Assembly: GCA_012513395.1 (NCBI GenBank)
Contig: JAAZCH010000028.1
Coordinates: 1 to 15,588, forward strand
Direction: 5' to 3'
Length of the DNA stretch: 15,588 nt
From: Tissierellia bacterium
Lineage (GTDB): Bacteria > Bacillota_A > Clostridia > Tissierellales > Peptoniphilaceae
Shown: in pieces, positions 1 to 6,798 of the stretch
Position numbering within the stretch: position 1 is the stretch's first letter
Layout of the letters: each line of letters begins with the position of its first letter
The notes under the pieces: generated by a model
What the model saw: the letters and a program-made list of their open reading frames with translations, nothing else
What the model was told of the DNA's origin: nothing
Databases searched by the model: none
Made by a program: the position numbers and the translations under genes

Positions 1-2
1 CT

Positions 3-653
3 TTGATTTATATATTAGGTGATAAGTTTTCTCTAGTTGTCGATTCGGGAAACTCTAAAAAACATGTGGATGAATTTTATAAGGAGATTATAGATAATGA
101 TTTAAAGCTTCCAGATTTTACTCTCATGACTCATTGGCATTGGGACCATACTTTTGGTATGAAGTATGTAAATGGAGTGACTTTTGCACTAGACGAGACT
201 AACAAATATCTTAAGAAAGCTAGGAATAATTTTGAAAATCCTGAATTTATAGAAAGAGTGCGCAGGGAAAATGAATATTTTCGCATGGAGTATGACGATG
301 AAATGATTTTTGATATTGTGGAATCGGATATTTCTTTTGATGACAGAGTGACAATAAATTTAGGTGGGATTTCTGTTTACGCAGAAAAAATAGTCAATCC
401 CCATACTGATGACCATTTATTAATTCATATTCCCAATTATAAATTATTAATCCTAGGTGATTCCACAGGTGAAGATAGTTTTAATTTCGGTTTTGGTAAA
501 TTTTTTATGGACGGTTTAATGAATAAGGATTTATTGAAATCTTTATATGACGCCATCGATGCTATAGACTGTGACATTTGTATTCTAAGTCATGTCGATA
601 TGATTTCTAAAGAAGAACTTTTAAATGAAATGAGAGTTCTTTTAGAAAATTAA
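3..653 (+). CDS. Metallo-beta-lactamase-fold hydrolase (5' end probably cut by window edge)
   Basis: A soluble MBL-fold protein of unknown substrate. The metal-binding signature HWHWDH is at residues 44-49 of the visible reading frame (H44, H46, D48, H49). A further PHTDDH (H134) , a GDS (D153) and a late SHVD histidine (H197) complete the usual dinuclear zinc ligand set. Members of this family include glyoxalase II-like thioesterases and lactonases, and nothing here selects among them. The visible frame opens at a TTG three bases into the window, inside the strand that normally follows an N-terminal segment of about 10-20 residues. The true start is therefore probably upstream and the gene partial. 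It is the only plus-strand gene and converges on rplT, with a shared terminator between them. The fold is near certain; the function is unknown. Confidence 0.85.
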   Translation: MIYILGDKFSLVVDSGNSKKHVDEFYKEIIDNDLKLPDFTLMTHWHWDHTFGMKYVNGVTFALDETNKYLKKARNNFENPEFIERVRRENEYFRMEYDDEMIFDIVESDISFDDRVTINLGGISVYAEKIVNPHTDDHLLIHIPNYKLLILGDSTGEDSFNFGFGKFFMDGLMNKDLLKSLYDAIDAIDCDICILSHVDMISKEELLNEMRVLLEN

Positions 654-750
654 TTAAAATTAATAAGTTACCTTTGAGTAATCTCAAAATGATAGCACCC
701 TAAGGATGACAAGAGGGAAAATATTTTGTTCTTTTCAAAGTTTTTCGGAA

Positions 751-786
751 TAAAAAAACCGCGTTTATTTTCGCGGTATTTTTTTA
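751..786. terminator. Bidirectional intrinsic terminator between the MBL gene and rplT
   Basis: The stem ACCGCG (758-763) pairs with CGCGGT (772-777) around an 8-base loop. A run of seven A's lies on its left (T's on the minus strand) and a run of T's on its right. It can therefore stop transcription in both directions. On the minus strand the A/T flank overlaps the rplT stop codon. Positions 654-750 hold only a small hairpin (673-688, arms TTTGAG/CTCAAA, no T tract) and nothing else I can name. Confidence 0.85.
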
Positions 787-1143
787 GTTTGCTACTTTTT
801 CTTTTGCAATATCTACTAATTGTTTGAAAGCTGCTTCGTCATGAATAGCTAATTCAGAAAGCATTTTTCTGTTAATTTGAACATCTGCTTTTTTAAGTCC
901 GTTGATGAACTTAGAATAGCTCATGCCATGTAGACGTGCTGCTGCATTGATTCTTTGTATCCACATTTTTCTGAAGTCTCTTTTCTTGTGCTTTCTACCA
1001 ATGTATGCATAGTTTAGAGATTTCATAACTGCTTGATTAGCAGTTTTAAACAGTTTGGATTTTGCTCCAAAGTATCCTTTTGCTAATTTTAATATTTTTT
1101 TGTGACGTTTTTTTGTGTTTACGCCTCTTTTAATTCTTGCCAT
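784..1143 (-). CDS. rplT: 50S ribosomal protein L20
   Basis: L20 binds 23S rRNA early in assembly of the large subunit and, in Firmicutes and enterics, also represses its own operon by binding the mRNA leader. The 119-residue product is full length for the family. It begins with the very basic MARIKRGV segment that forms the extended RNA-binding tail, followed by the conserved KGYFGAKS and [14 protein letters not shown] blocks and the globular C-terminal part (IQRINAA...LSELA). A strong AGGAGG precedes the ATG. It is the last gene of infC-rpmI-rplT, 15 bases after rpmI, and ends in the bidirectional terminator. The likely feedback target is the leader at 1882-2011. Confidence 0.97.
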   Translation of the reverse strand: MARIKRGVNTKKRHKKILKLAKGYFGAKSKLFKTANQAVMKSLNYAYIGRKHKKRDFRKMWIQRINAAARLHGMSYSKFINGLKKADVQINRKMLSELAIHDEAAFKQLVDIAKEKVAN

Positions 1144-1158
1144 TTATTTCGCCTCCTA

Positions 1159-1353
1159 CTATCTTGGTAACATTTGGTCGATTCTCTTCATATCGCCACT
1201 GCTCACAAGTTTGCCTTTTCTTAATTTTCTTATTCTTTTAGGAGACATCTTACCAGTCATATGAGTAACTCCCTGTTGCATTCTTCTTAATTTTCCGGAT
1301 CCGGTTCTTTTGAATCTCTTAGCCGCACCCCTATGAGTTTTCATTTTACCCAT
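1159..1353 (-). CDS. rpmI: 50S ribosomal protein L35
   Basis: A small, extremely basic 64-residue large-subunit protein. The N-terminal [21 protein letters not shown] and the later [11 protein letters not shown] segments are the L35 family pattern and cover the whole chain, so the gene is intact. It lies between infC (15-base gap) and rplT (15-base gap), the invariant order of this operon. AGGAGG stands 6-7 bases before the ATG. Its expression is expected to follow the upstream infC leader. Confidence 0.96.
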   Translation of the reverse strand: MGKMKTHRGAAKRFKRTGSGKLRRMQQGVTHMTGKMSPKRIRKLRKGKLVSSGDMKRIDQMLPR

Positions 1354-1368
1354 TTTAAATCATTCCTC

Positions 1369-1881
1369 CTATTTATTCGTACCAGGATTTAGGTGCATTA
1401 CCATATTCCTGCCTTCCATCTTTGGCTGTTTATCTACTATAGCTTTATCTCCAAGGATTTTCAAAAAGTCTTCTAGAACCACTCTTCCTAGATTTGTATG
1501 ACCCAATTCTCTACCTCTGAATCTTACAGAAACTTTTACCTTGTCTCCATTTTCTAAAAATCTTTCAGCCTGTTTAGCTTTCACATTCAAATCATGGGTA
1601 TCAATGTTTGGAGTCATTCTGACTTCCTTGATATTGATAATTTTTTGAGCTTTTCTTGCTTCTTTTTCTTTTTTGATTTGGTCGTATCTGTATTTGCCAT
1701 AGTCCATAATTCTACATACTGGCGGTTGAGCATTTGGTGATATCATTACCAAATCCAGCTCAGCTTGCTGAGCCATTTCTTTTGCTCTTGTAAGGGGAAG
1801 AACTCCTAATTGCTCTCCATGTTGGTCAATTAGTCTAACTTCCTTTTCCCTGATTTCTTCGTTAATTTTTAATTCCTTTAT
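1369..1881 (-). CDS. infC: Translation initiation factor IF-3, with apparent ATA start codon
   Basis: IF3 binds the 30S subunit, checks start-codon/initiator-tRNA pairing and keeps subunits apart. The first in-frame ATG (1776) would give only 135 residues and remove most of the N-terminal domain. Reading upstream restores that domain without a stop (INEEIREKEVRL, then DQHGEQLGV), giving about 170 residues, normal for the family. No ATG, GTG or TTG occurs in frame there. I place the start at ATA (1881-1879), 7 bases after GGGGG of GGGGGTG. An ATT at 1866-1864 with AAAGGA before it is the alternative. Non-canonical starts are typical of infC and let IF3 repress its own translation. The C-terminal domain is complete (PPVCRIMDYGKYRY, VSVRFRGRELGH, PKMEGRNMVM). 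Confidence 0.93.
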   Translation of the reverse strand: MKELKINEEIREKEVRLIDQHGEQLGVLPLTRAKEMAQQAELDLVMISPNAQPPVCRIMDYGKYRYDQIKKEKEARKAQKIINIKEVRMTPNIDTHDLNVKAKQAERFLENGDKVKVSVRFRGRELGHTNLGRVVLEDFLKILGDKAIVDKQPKMEGRNMVMHLNPGTNK

Positions 1882-2011
1882 GTTTACACCCCCGGAAATA
1901 AATAAAGTGCGAGCACAAAGCCCGCACCAAAATAATTACCATCAAAATAATTAGTTGTAACCTATAGGCGTTAGCCACGAGGTGAGAAGCGGTACTTCTA
2001 CTTTTTCTACC
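1882..2011 (-). ncRNA. infC operon leader RNA, probably L20-binding attenuation leader
   Basis: About 130 bases separate the predicted transcription start from infC. On the minus strand the leader shows a hairpin AGAAG/CTTCT (1985-1999). A second stem-loop follows, closed by ACCT/AGGT (1960-1963 with 1980-1983) around a GGC-loop-GCC. Next comes an AT-rich part with an 11-base direct repeat TAATTATTTTG (1928-1938 and 1943-1953), then a strong intrinsic terminator directly before the ribosome binding site. In Bacillus and relatives L20 binds such a leader and promotes premature termination. The location and layout fit that family; I could not test it against a covariance model. Confidence 0.7.
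1896..1927 (-). terminator. Attenuator terminator in the infC leader
   Basis: Transcribed on the minus strand, GTGCGGGC (1927-1920) pairs with GCTCGCAC (1914-1907) in an 8-bp stem with one G-U pair and a 5-base loop. It is followed by TTTATTTATTT. It ends only about 15 bases before the proposed infC start, so it can act only as a conditional terminator of its own operon. Confidence 0.8.
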
Positions 2012-2017
2012 TTATTA

Positions 2018-2046
2018 ATTAAACCATAATTCTATGGCTTTGTCAA
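2018..2046 (-). promoter_or_regulatory. Promoter of the infC-rpmI-rplT operon
   Basis: On the minus strand a perfect -35 TTGACA (2046-2041) is followed by exactly 17 bases and a -10 TTTAAT (2023-2018). This puts transcription start near 2011. The -35 is only 18 bases past the stop of the upstream U32 gene. The spacer contains the inverted repeat CCATA-GAAT-TATGG (see findings). Confidence 0.85.
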
Positions 2047-2064
2047 ATCTTTTTAATATTTATT

Positions 2065-3300
2065 TTAATTTTCTTCGTCTGCTGGTTTTCTCAACATGAA
2101 ATACTCTGATACTGGTTTTTCCATTTTAATTTTAATAATTTGTTGAGCGTGAGGAGCTACTTCGATAGGATTATCTTTTTCATCTAGCATCACTTCTATT
2201 TTTTGCGTAAAATGTTTTTCTCCTGGCCCAAATATCTCTATTTCATCTCCCACAAACATTCGATTTCGTTGTTCAATAGTTGCTAGTTTGGTCTCTTCAT
2301 TGTAATCAAGAACCATTCCTAAAAAGTCATAACCTCTGATGTAGCTATTAGTCTCATAAACTTGGGCATCGTCTTGGGGTTTTCCATAGAAAAATCCTGT
2401 GGTAAAGTCTCTGTAGCTAGCTTTTTTTATTTCATCAAGATAACTTTCATCAAATTTATAATTCTCTGGATCTTTGTAATATTCATCAAGAGCCATTCTA
2501 TAAGATCTTATAACTGTAGCAACGTAATAGATTCCCTTTACTCTTCCCTCAATTTTCAAACTGTCAATCCCTGCATCTATCATCTCTGGAAGATTCTGTA
2601 TCATGCATAAGTCTTTGGAATTCATTATAAATGTGCCGCCATCATCTTCATAAACTGGATAATATTCTCCTGGTCTCGTTTCCTCAACGAGATTGTATTT
2701 AAATCTGCAGGAATGGGCACAGTCTCCTCTATTAGCATCTCTTCCAATCATATAATTACTAATTAAGCATCTGCCCGAATAGGACATGCACATAGCCCCG
2801 TGAGCAAAAGTCTCTATTGTCAAATCTTCTGGTAAGTCTTTTGTAATTTCTTTTATTTCATCAAAAGACAATTCTCGAGCTAATACAATTCGTTTTGCAC
2901 CCAATTTATACCAAAACATCACTGTGTCTTTGTTGGTTATGCTTGCTTGAGTGGACATATGAATTTCCATATTAGGTACAGCTTCTCTAATTCTCATAAA
3001 CATCCCAGGGTCTGCAACTAGTACCGCATCTACATTTATATCTGCTAGCTCTTTTACATATTCTTCTAGCCCTTGGAAGTCTTCATTGTGGGGAATTATA
3101 TTTAAAGTTACGTATACTTTAACTCCCCTATCATGTGAAAATCTTACCCCTTCAGCAATTTGGTCTATGGTGAAGTTCTTCGATCTCTTCCTAAGACCAA
3201 AAGCTTCTCCTCCTAGATATACTGCATCTGCTCCATATAAAACTGCTATTTTTAATTTTTGTAAATCGCCTGCTGGCGCTAATAATTCTACTTTTTTCAA
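2065..3300 (-). CDS. trhP: U32-family tRNA hydroxylation protein (TrhP/YrrO type)
   Basis: A 411-residue member of the family annotated as peptidase U32. Current knowledge assigns these proteins (E. coli YegQ/TrhP, B. subtilis YrrN/YrrO) to prephenate-dependent hydroxylation of wobble uridine-34 in tRNA, giving ho5U. The N-terminus MKKVELLAPAGD and GADAVYLGG are typical. The family signature ETFAHGAMCMSYSGRC spans 163-178. C171, C178, C194 and C198 are the likely Fe-S ligands. The C-terminal beta domain is present. The start is TTG (3300), sharing TTGA with the stop of the upstream methyltransferase; GAGG lies 6 bases before it. That neighbour is the TrmR-type enzyme that methylates ho5U, which strengthens the assignment over a protease. 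The subtype is inferred from length and context. Confidence 0.87.
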   Translation of the reverse strand: MKKVELLAPAGDLQKLKIAVLYGADAVYLGGEAFGLRKRSKNFTIDQIAEGVRFSHDRGVKVYVTLNIIPHNEDFQGLEEYVKELADINVDAVLVADPGMFMRIREAVPNMEIHMSTQASITNKDTVMFWYKLGAKRIVLARELSFDEIKEITKDLPEDLTIETFAHGAMCMSYSGRCLISNYMIGRDANRGDCAHSCRFKYNLVEETRPGEYYPVYEDDGGTFIMNSKDLCMIQNLPEMIDAGIDSLKIEGRVKGIYYVATVIRSYRMALDEYYKDPENYKFDESYLDEIKKASYRDFTTGFFYGKPQDDAQVYETNSYIRGYDFLGMVLDYNEETKLATIEQRNRMFVGDEIEIFGPGEKHFTQKIEVMLDEKDNPIEVAPHAQQIIKIKMEKPVSEYFMLRKPADEEN

Positions 3301-3944
3301 TTTAACCTCACCGATACTAATAATCCATCTCCCATAGGTATTAGGGTGGATTCATAATTTTCTAAATTCATCACATATTTGGTGAATTCTCTAAGTCGCT
3401 TTACTATGGTCTTTTTTCTTCTCTCTACCAGTTCTTTTTTTGCGACCATTCCTTTGTATAAGACGTTATCACAAATTATTACTCCATGAGGAGCTAAAAG
3501 TCTCATAGCTTCTTCGAAGTATTCATGATAATGTCCTTTTGCTGCGTCTATAAATACAAAATCAAAGGATCCTTCTAAACTCTCAAGGACCTCTCTCCCA
3601 TCTCCTACAATTATTTCCACTTTATCTTCCAAACCAGCCATTTTGAAATTTTCCATAGCTTTGGTTGCTGTGTTCTCTCTAATTTCAATGGTGGTAAGTT
3701 TTTCAGTTTGGGAGGATGCCTTTAACATAGTTATGCCACTATAACCTATAGCTGTTCCAATTTCCAAAAGATTTTTTGGCTTTTTTAATGCAACAAAAAA
3801 CCTTAAAAATTGAGCCACTTCTGGTGTTACAATGGGAACGTGATTTTCATGGGCTTCTCTTTCGAGCCTTTCTAGAAGTTCATCCTTTGGTTTTAAATTT
3901 TCAAATAAATATTTTTCTATATAATCTTGATTAATTACACTCAT
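3297..3944 (-). CDS. trmR: SAM-dependent O-methyltransferase, TrmR-like (tRNA 5-hydroxyuridine methylation)
   Basis: A class I methyltransferase of the catechol O-methyltransferase-like family, 215 residues. Motif I, LLEIGTAIGYSG, is at 59-70; the acidic E87 follows strand 2; D115 lies in the GDG of motif II. The divalent-metal triad is D133 (FIDAAKGHY) and D159-N160 (CDN). B. subtilis YrrM (TrmR) has this fold and size, makes 5-methoxyuridine from 5-hydroxyuridine in tRNA, and precedes U32 genes exactly as here. The ATG overlaps the RNase J stop by one base (TAATG) and the gene ends in a TTGA overlap with the U32 gene, so all three are probably translationally coupled. A small-molecule O-methyltransferase role is possible but less likely in this context. 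Confidence 0.85.
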   Translation of the reverse strand: MSVINQDYIEKYLFENLKPKDELLERLEREAHENHVPIVTPEVAQFLRFFVALKKPKNLLEIGTAIGYSGITMLKASSQTEKLTTIEIRENTATKAMENFKMAGLEDKVEIIVGDGREVLESLEGSFDFVFIDAAKGHYHEYFEEAMRLLAPHGVIICDNVLYKGMVAKKELVERRKKTIVKRLREFTKYVMNLENYESTLIPMGDGLLVSVRLN

Positions 3945-5611
3945 TATACTTCCATAATTATTGGCAATATCATAGGTTTTCTTTGAATTTCATTGTAGAT
4001 GAAATTTTTTAAATCTTCTTTTATATCGTTTTTCATCGTATTCCAATCTGAGTTGCCACTATCTTCAAGTTTCTTTAATGTCTTGTTGATTACTTGTTTA
4101 GCATCGTCCATCAAGTCTCCTGATTCTCTTACGTAAACAAATCCTCTTGATACTATATCTGGTCCTGCCAATAATTTCCCTGAATCTTTTGAAAGGGTCA
4201 CTACTACTATAATAAGACCGTCTTCTGATAGCCATTTTCTATCTCGTAATACTATATTTCCAACGTCGCCTATGCCTAAGCCATCTATTAAAACATTTCC
4301 AGCTTGGACAGATTTTCCAATTTTCATTCCCTTGTGATCAAATTCCAATACATCTCCGTTTTCAATCATCAATATATTTTCTTCTGGCATTCCCATTTTC
4401 ATGGCAATCTTTTCATGAGCTTTCATTTGCATCATTTCACCGTGGAATGGAATTAAATACTTGGGTTTTGTAATATTCATCATTAACTTTAATTCTTCTT
4501 CTCTGGCATGGCCTGATACGTGGATTTCTGATAATGCTTCATAAACCACTTCAGTTCCCCTAGACATTAGATTATTTATAACTCCACCTATTGCCAATTC
4601 ATTTCCTGGAATAGAGCTTGCAGAAAGAATTACTACGTCTTCTTTTGTGACTTGTATCTTTCTATGTTCTCCATTGGAGATTCTTGTCAATGCACTAAAT
4701 GGCTCTCCTTGGGATCCAGTAGTTATGAAAGTCAATTCGTGAGGTTCATATTTTCTTATGTCATTAATATCTATTATGGAATCTTTTTCTACTTTGAGTA
4801 TTCCCAGCTCTCTAGCTGTTCCAACTACATTTATCATAGATCTTCCAGATAAAACAATTTTCCTATTAAATTTTTCTGCAGCATAAATAATTTGCTGCAC
4901 TCGGTGAACATTTGATGCAAAGGTAGCTACAATAATTCTTTTGTCTTGATATTTATTAAATAAATTATCAAAAGTTTGTCCTACCACTTTTTCACTCATT
5001 GTGAATCCTGGTCTGTTGGCATTAGTGGAGTCGCTTATTAGAAGTAGTACTCCTTCTTCTCCATATTGCGCCATTCTACTAAGGTCTATTGCACCACCAT
5101 CTATAGGCGTGAAATCTACCTTAAAGTCTCCCGTGTGGATGATATTTCCTTGGGGTGTTCTAACTGCAATTGCAGCACTATGAGGTATAGAGTGAGTAGT
5201 TTGGATAAATTCTACTTCCAATCTTCCTAGTCTAATTATGTCTTTATAGTTTACAACATGCAATCTTGCATCCGCTAATCTGTGTTCTACTAGCTTGTTT
5301 TTTAATAGTCCCAGGGTTAAATCCGTTCCATAGATATCTATATTTCCAACTTGTTTCAAGAAATAAGGTATTGCCCCTATGTGATCTTCGTGCCCATGGG
5401 TCAACACCATACCTCTAATTTTATCCTTATTTTCTATCAAGTACGTAAAGTCAGGAATTACTATATCAATTCCCAACATAGACTCTTCTGGAAAGGTTAA
5501 TCCGCAGTCAATAATTACAATATCATCTCTGTATTCGACTACGAATAAGTTCTTTCCAATCTCGTTCATTCCTCCAAGAGGTATGAGTCTTAGTTTGTTC
5601 GTGTTCTTCAT
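3944..5611 (-). CDS. rnj: Ribonuclease J
   Basis: RNase J is a metallo-beta-lactamase/beta-CASP nuclease with 5'-to-3' exonuclease and endonuclease activity in mRNA decay and rRNA maturation. Taking the ATG at 5611, the protein is 555 residues, the usual length. Zinc ligands are H72, H74, D76, H77 (HGHEDH), H140 (TTHSIP), D162 (HTGDFK) and H390 (PFHGE). The beta-CASP part carries FASNVHR, TGSQGEP and HVSGHA. The C-terminus ends RKPMILPIIMEV, as in Bacillus RNase J1. The start was chosen because GGAG lies 5 bases before 5611, while an in-frame ATG at 5626 has no ribosome binding site. It follows fur by 21 bases and overlaps trmR by one base. J1 versus J2 cannot be settled from one copy. Confidence 0.96.
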   Translation of the reverse strand: MKNTNKLRLIPLGGMNEIGKNLFVVEYRDDIVIIDCGLTFPEESMLGIDIVIPDFTYLIENKDKIRGMVLTHGHEDHIGAIPYFLKQVGNIDIYGTDLTLGLLKNKLVEHRLADARLHVVNYKDIIRLGRLEVEFIQTTHSIPHSAAIAVRTPQGNIIHTGDFKVDFTPIDGGAIDLSRMAQYGEEGVLLLISDSTNANRPGFTMSEKVVGQTFDNLFNKYQDKRIIVATFASNVHRVQQIIYAAEKFNRKIVLSGRSMINVVGTARELGILKVEKDSIIDINDIRKYEPHELTFITTGSQGEPFSALTRISNGEHRKIQVTKEDVVILSASSIPGNELAIGGVINNLMSRGTEVVYEALSEIHVSGHAREEELKLMMNITKPKYLIPFHGEMMQMKAHEKIAMKMGMPEENILMIENGDVLEFDHKGMKIGKSVQAGNVLIDGLGIGDVGNIVLRDRKWLSEDGLIIVVVTLSKDSGKLLAGPDIVSRGFVYVRESGDLMDDAKQVINKTLKKLEDSGNSDWNTMKNDIKEDLKNFIYNEIQRKPMILPIIMEV

Positions 5612-5632
5612 TTTTTCTCCGTTCATTTTATT

Positions 5633-6067
5633 TTATTCACAATCTTCGCATATACCGAAGAATTTTAAATCGTGATCTACAATTTTAAAATTGTGTTCCT
5701 TTTCTATTTCTTTTTCCAATACGCCTAACAAATCTTCTTTTACTTCTATTAATTTATTGCAATTTAGACAAACCAAATGATGATGCATATGTGTGCCATC
5801 ACCAAAGTCGGACAACTCGTATCTAGCTATCCCATCATCTAAAGTTAGCTTAGTAGCTATATTTAATTCTTCGAACAATTGCATATTTCTATATACGGTA
5901 GCAATTCCAATGTTTGGATTAGTGTCAGAAATTCTATCATAAATTTCATCACAAGATAAATGTTTATTTTCGTCTTCGTCCAAAAAGTTTAACAAAACCT
6001 TACGAGGTTCTGTTGTCTTATAGCCATTTTCAGCCAAAATAGAGTATGCCAATTCCACTTTTGTCAT
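5633..6067 (-). CDS. fur: Fur-family metal-dependent transcriptional repressor
   Basis: A winged-helix repressor of the Fur/Zur/PerR family, 144 residues from the ATG at 6067. A GTG at 6088 would add 7 residues; neither start has a well-placed ribosome binding site. Counted from 6067, the DNA-binding domain includes TTEPRK and the IGIATVYRNMQLFEE recognition region. The structural zinc site is C100/C103 (CLNC) with C140/C143 (CEDC). The regulatory site is H36, E84, H95, H97 and E108. E108 occupies the place of PerR Asp104, so the protein looks Fur- or Zur-like and not a peroxide sensor. It lies between the DUF1292 gene and rnj, a common Clostridia order. The family is certain; iron versus zinc is not. 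Confidence 0.9.
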   Translation of the reverse strand: MTKVELAYSILAENGYKTTEPRKVLLNFLDEDENKHLSCDEIYDRISDTNPNIGIATVYRNMQLFEELNIATKLTLDDGIARYELSDFGDGTHMHHHLVCLNCNKLIEVKEDLLGVLEKEIEKEHNFKIVDHDLKFFGICEDCE

Positions 6068-6080
6068 AATTTTATTTAAT

Positions 6081-6110
6081 CCAATCACCTCATTAGTAGA
6101 GGGGAGTTGG
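6081..6110 (-). promoter_or_regulatory. Hairpin in the fur leader covering a ribosome-binding-like GAGGTG
   Basis: On the minus strand CCAA plus CCCCTC (6110-6099) can pair with GAGGTG plus TTGG (6091-6081) across a 7-base loop, with one mismatch and a small internal loop. The 3' arm holds the only GAGGTG near fur, and the alternative GTG start lies inside it. No T tract follows, so it is not a terminator. A role in fur translation is inference. Confidence 0.4.
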
Positions 6111-6127
6111 TTATTCTCCTTTCCACT

Positions 6128-6373
6128 TTATTGGATAGTGTCGTTAAGCACTTCTTCAAAGGCATCTGACACTTCTTCAAGTTCATCTTCGTCTATACCT
6201 ACTAGAATTTCGTTGCCCAAATTATCAGTTTCGACTCTAAGAATGTAAGTAGGGGACTGAATTTCTTCTGCAGGTAATAATGCTATATATTTAGAATAGC
6301 CCAAATTGAATTTAGCCTTAACGATAAAATCCATTTGGTTACCATATTCATCTGTAAATGCTATTTTTTGCAT
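6128..6373 (-). CDS. DUF1292 (YrzB-family) protein
   Basis: A small acidic cytoplasmic protein of 81 residues with no known biochemical role. It matches the DUF1292/YrzB family in pattern: a start like MQKIAFTDEYGN, a central YSKYIALLPAEE strand region, and an acidic tail (GIDEDELEEVSDAFEEVL). The start at 6373 is supported by AAGGG 8 bases upstream and by the family's usual N-terminus. A longer frame to 6439 would overlap ruvX by about 50 bases and is unlikely. It follows ruvX by 13 bases and precedes fur. The ruvX-yrzB neighbourhood is one of the most conserved in Firmicutes and is the main support for the call. Confidence 0.85.
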   Translation of the reverse strand: MQKIAFTDEYGNQMDFIVKAKFNLGYSKYIALLPAEEIQSPTYILRVETDNLGNEILVGIDEDELEEVSDAFEEVLNDTIQ

Positions 6374-6386
6374 TTCATCATCCCTT

Positions 6387-6797
6387 CTATTTTGTGTTGA
6401 GAAATGCCTGCAATATAAAGACAGCGGCGATTTTGTCAATGTACTGCTTTCTGTTTTCTCGCCTTACTCCTCCTTCTATCAATACTCTTTCAGCTGATAG
6501 AGAAGTCATTCTTTCATCTTGCAAAATCAATTTAACACCGAATTTGTTTTGCAACTTTGTTCCAAATTTTTTAGCCATTTCGCCAGAAGGACCAAGAGTA
6601 CCATTCATATTATACGGCAAACCTACTACTACTGTTTGGATGTCATATTCGTCTATATATTCTTTTATTTTTCCGAAGTCATCTTTGTTACTAGTTCTTC
6701 GAATCGTAGTTAAGCCTTGGGCAGTAAACCCTAAAGGATCACTCACTGCAACACCAATCGTCTTTTCTCCTACGTCTAATCCTAAAAATCTTTCCAA
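6387..6797 (-). CDS. ruvX: YqgF/RuvX-family RNase H-fold nuclease
   Basis: A 136-residue protein with the RNase H-like fold. It is annotated as a putative pre-16S rRNA nuclease (YqgF) or Holliday-junction resolvase. The chain is complete: GLDVGEKTIGVAVSDPLG at 6-23 with catalytic D8, VVVGLPYNMNGTLG at 57-69, DERMTS at 94-99 (E95), and the terminal KIAAVFILQAFL helix with D121. The start is TTG at 6797, one base after the stop of the aldo/keto reductase, with AAAGG about 9 bases upstream. The normal neighbours ireB and yrzB are nearby, but the reductase gene now separates ireB from ruvX. Confidence 0.93.
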   Translation of the reverse strand: MERFLGLDVGEKTIGVAVSDPLGFTAQGLTTIRRTSNKDDFGKIKEYIDEYDIQTVVVGLPYNMNGTLGPSGEMAKKFGTKLQNKFGVKLILQDERMTSLSAERVLIEGGVRRENRKQYIDKIAAVFILQAFLNTK

Positions 6798-6798
6798 T

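Noticed and set aside
673..688. Hairpin TTTGAG/CTCAAA after the MBL gene as its terminator
   Set aside because: No T tract follows on either strand, and the GC-rich hairpin at 758-777 with T runs on both sides is a better terminator.
1369..1776. IF3 starting at the first ATG (135 residues)
   Set aside because: It removes most of the conserved N-terminal domain, which is encoded in frame upstream, and no ribosome binding site is well placed before this ATG.
2065..3300. Secreted collagenase-type peptidase role for the U32 protein
   Set aside because: There is no signal peptide, and the neighbour is the tRNA-modifying methyltransferase; the tRNA hydroxylation subfamily fits better.
5633..6088. 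PerR identity for the Fur-family protein
   Set aside because: The position equivalent to the peroxide-sensing Asp104 of PerR is a glutamate (E108 from ATG 6067), as in Fur and Zur.
6374..6439. Longer N-terminus for the DUF1292 protein
   Set aside because: It would overlap ruvX by about 50 bases and adds residues unlike the family; the start at 6373 has a ribosome binding site.
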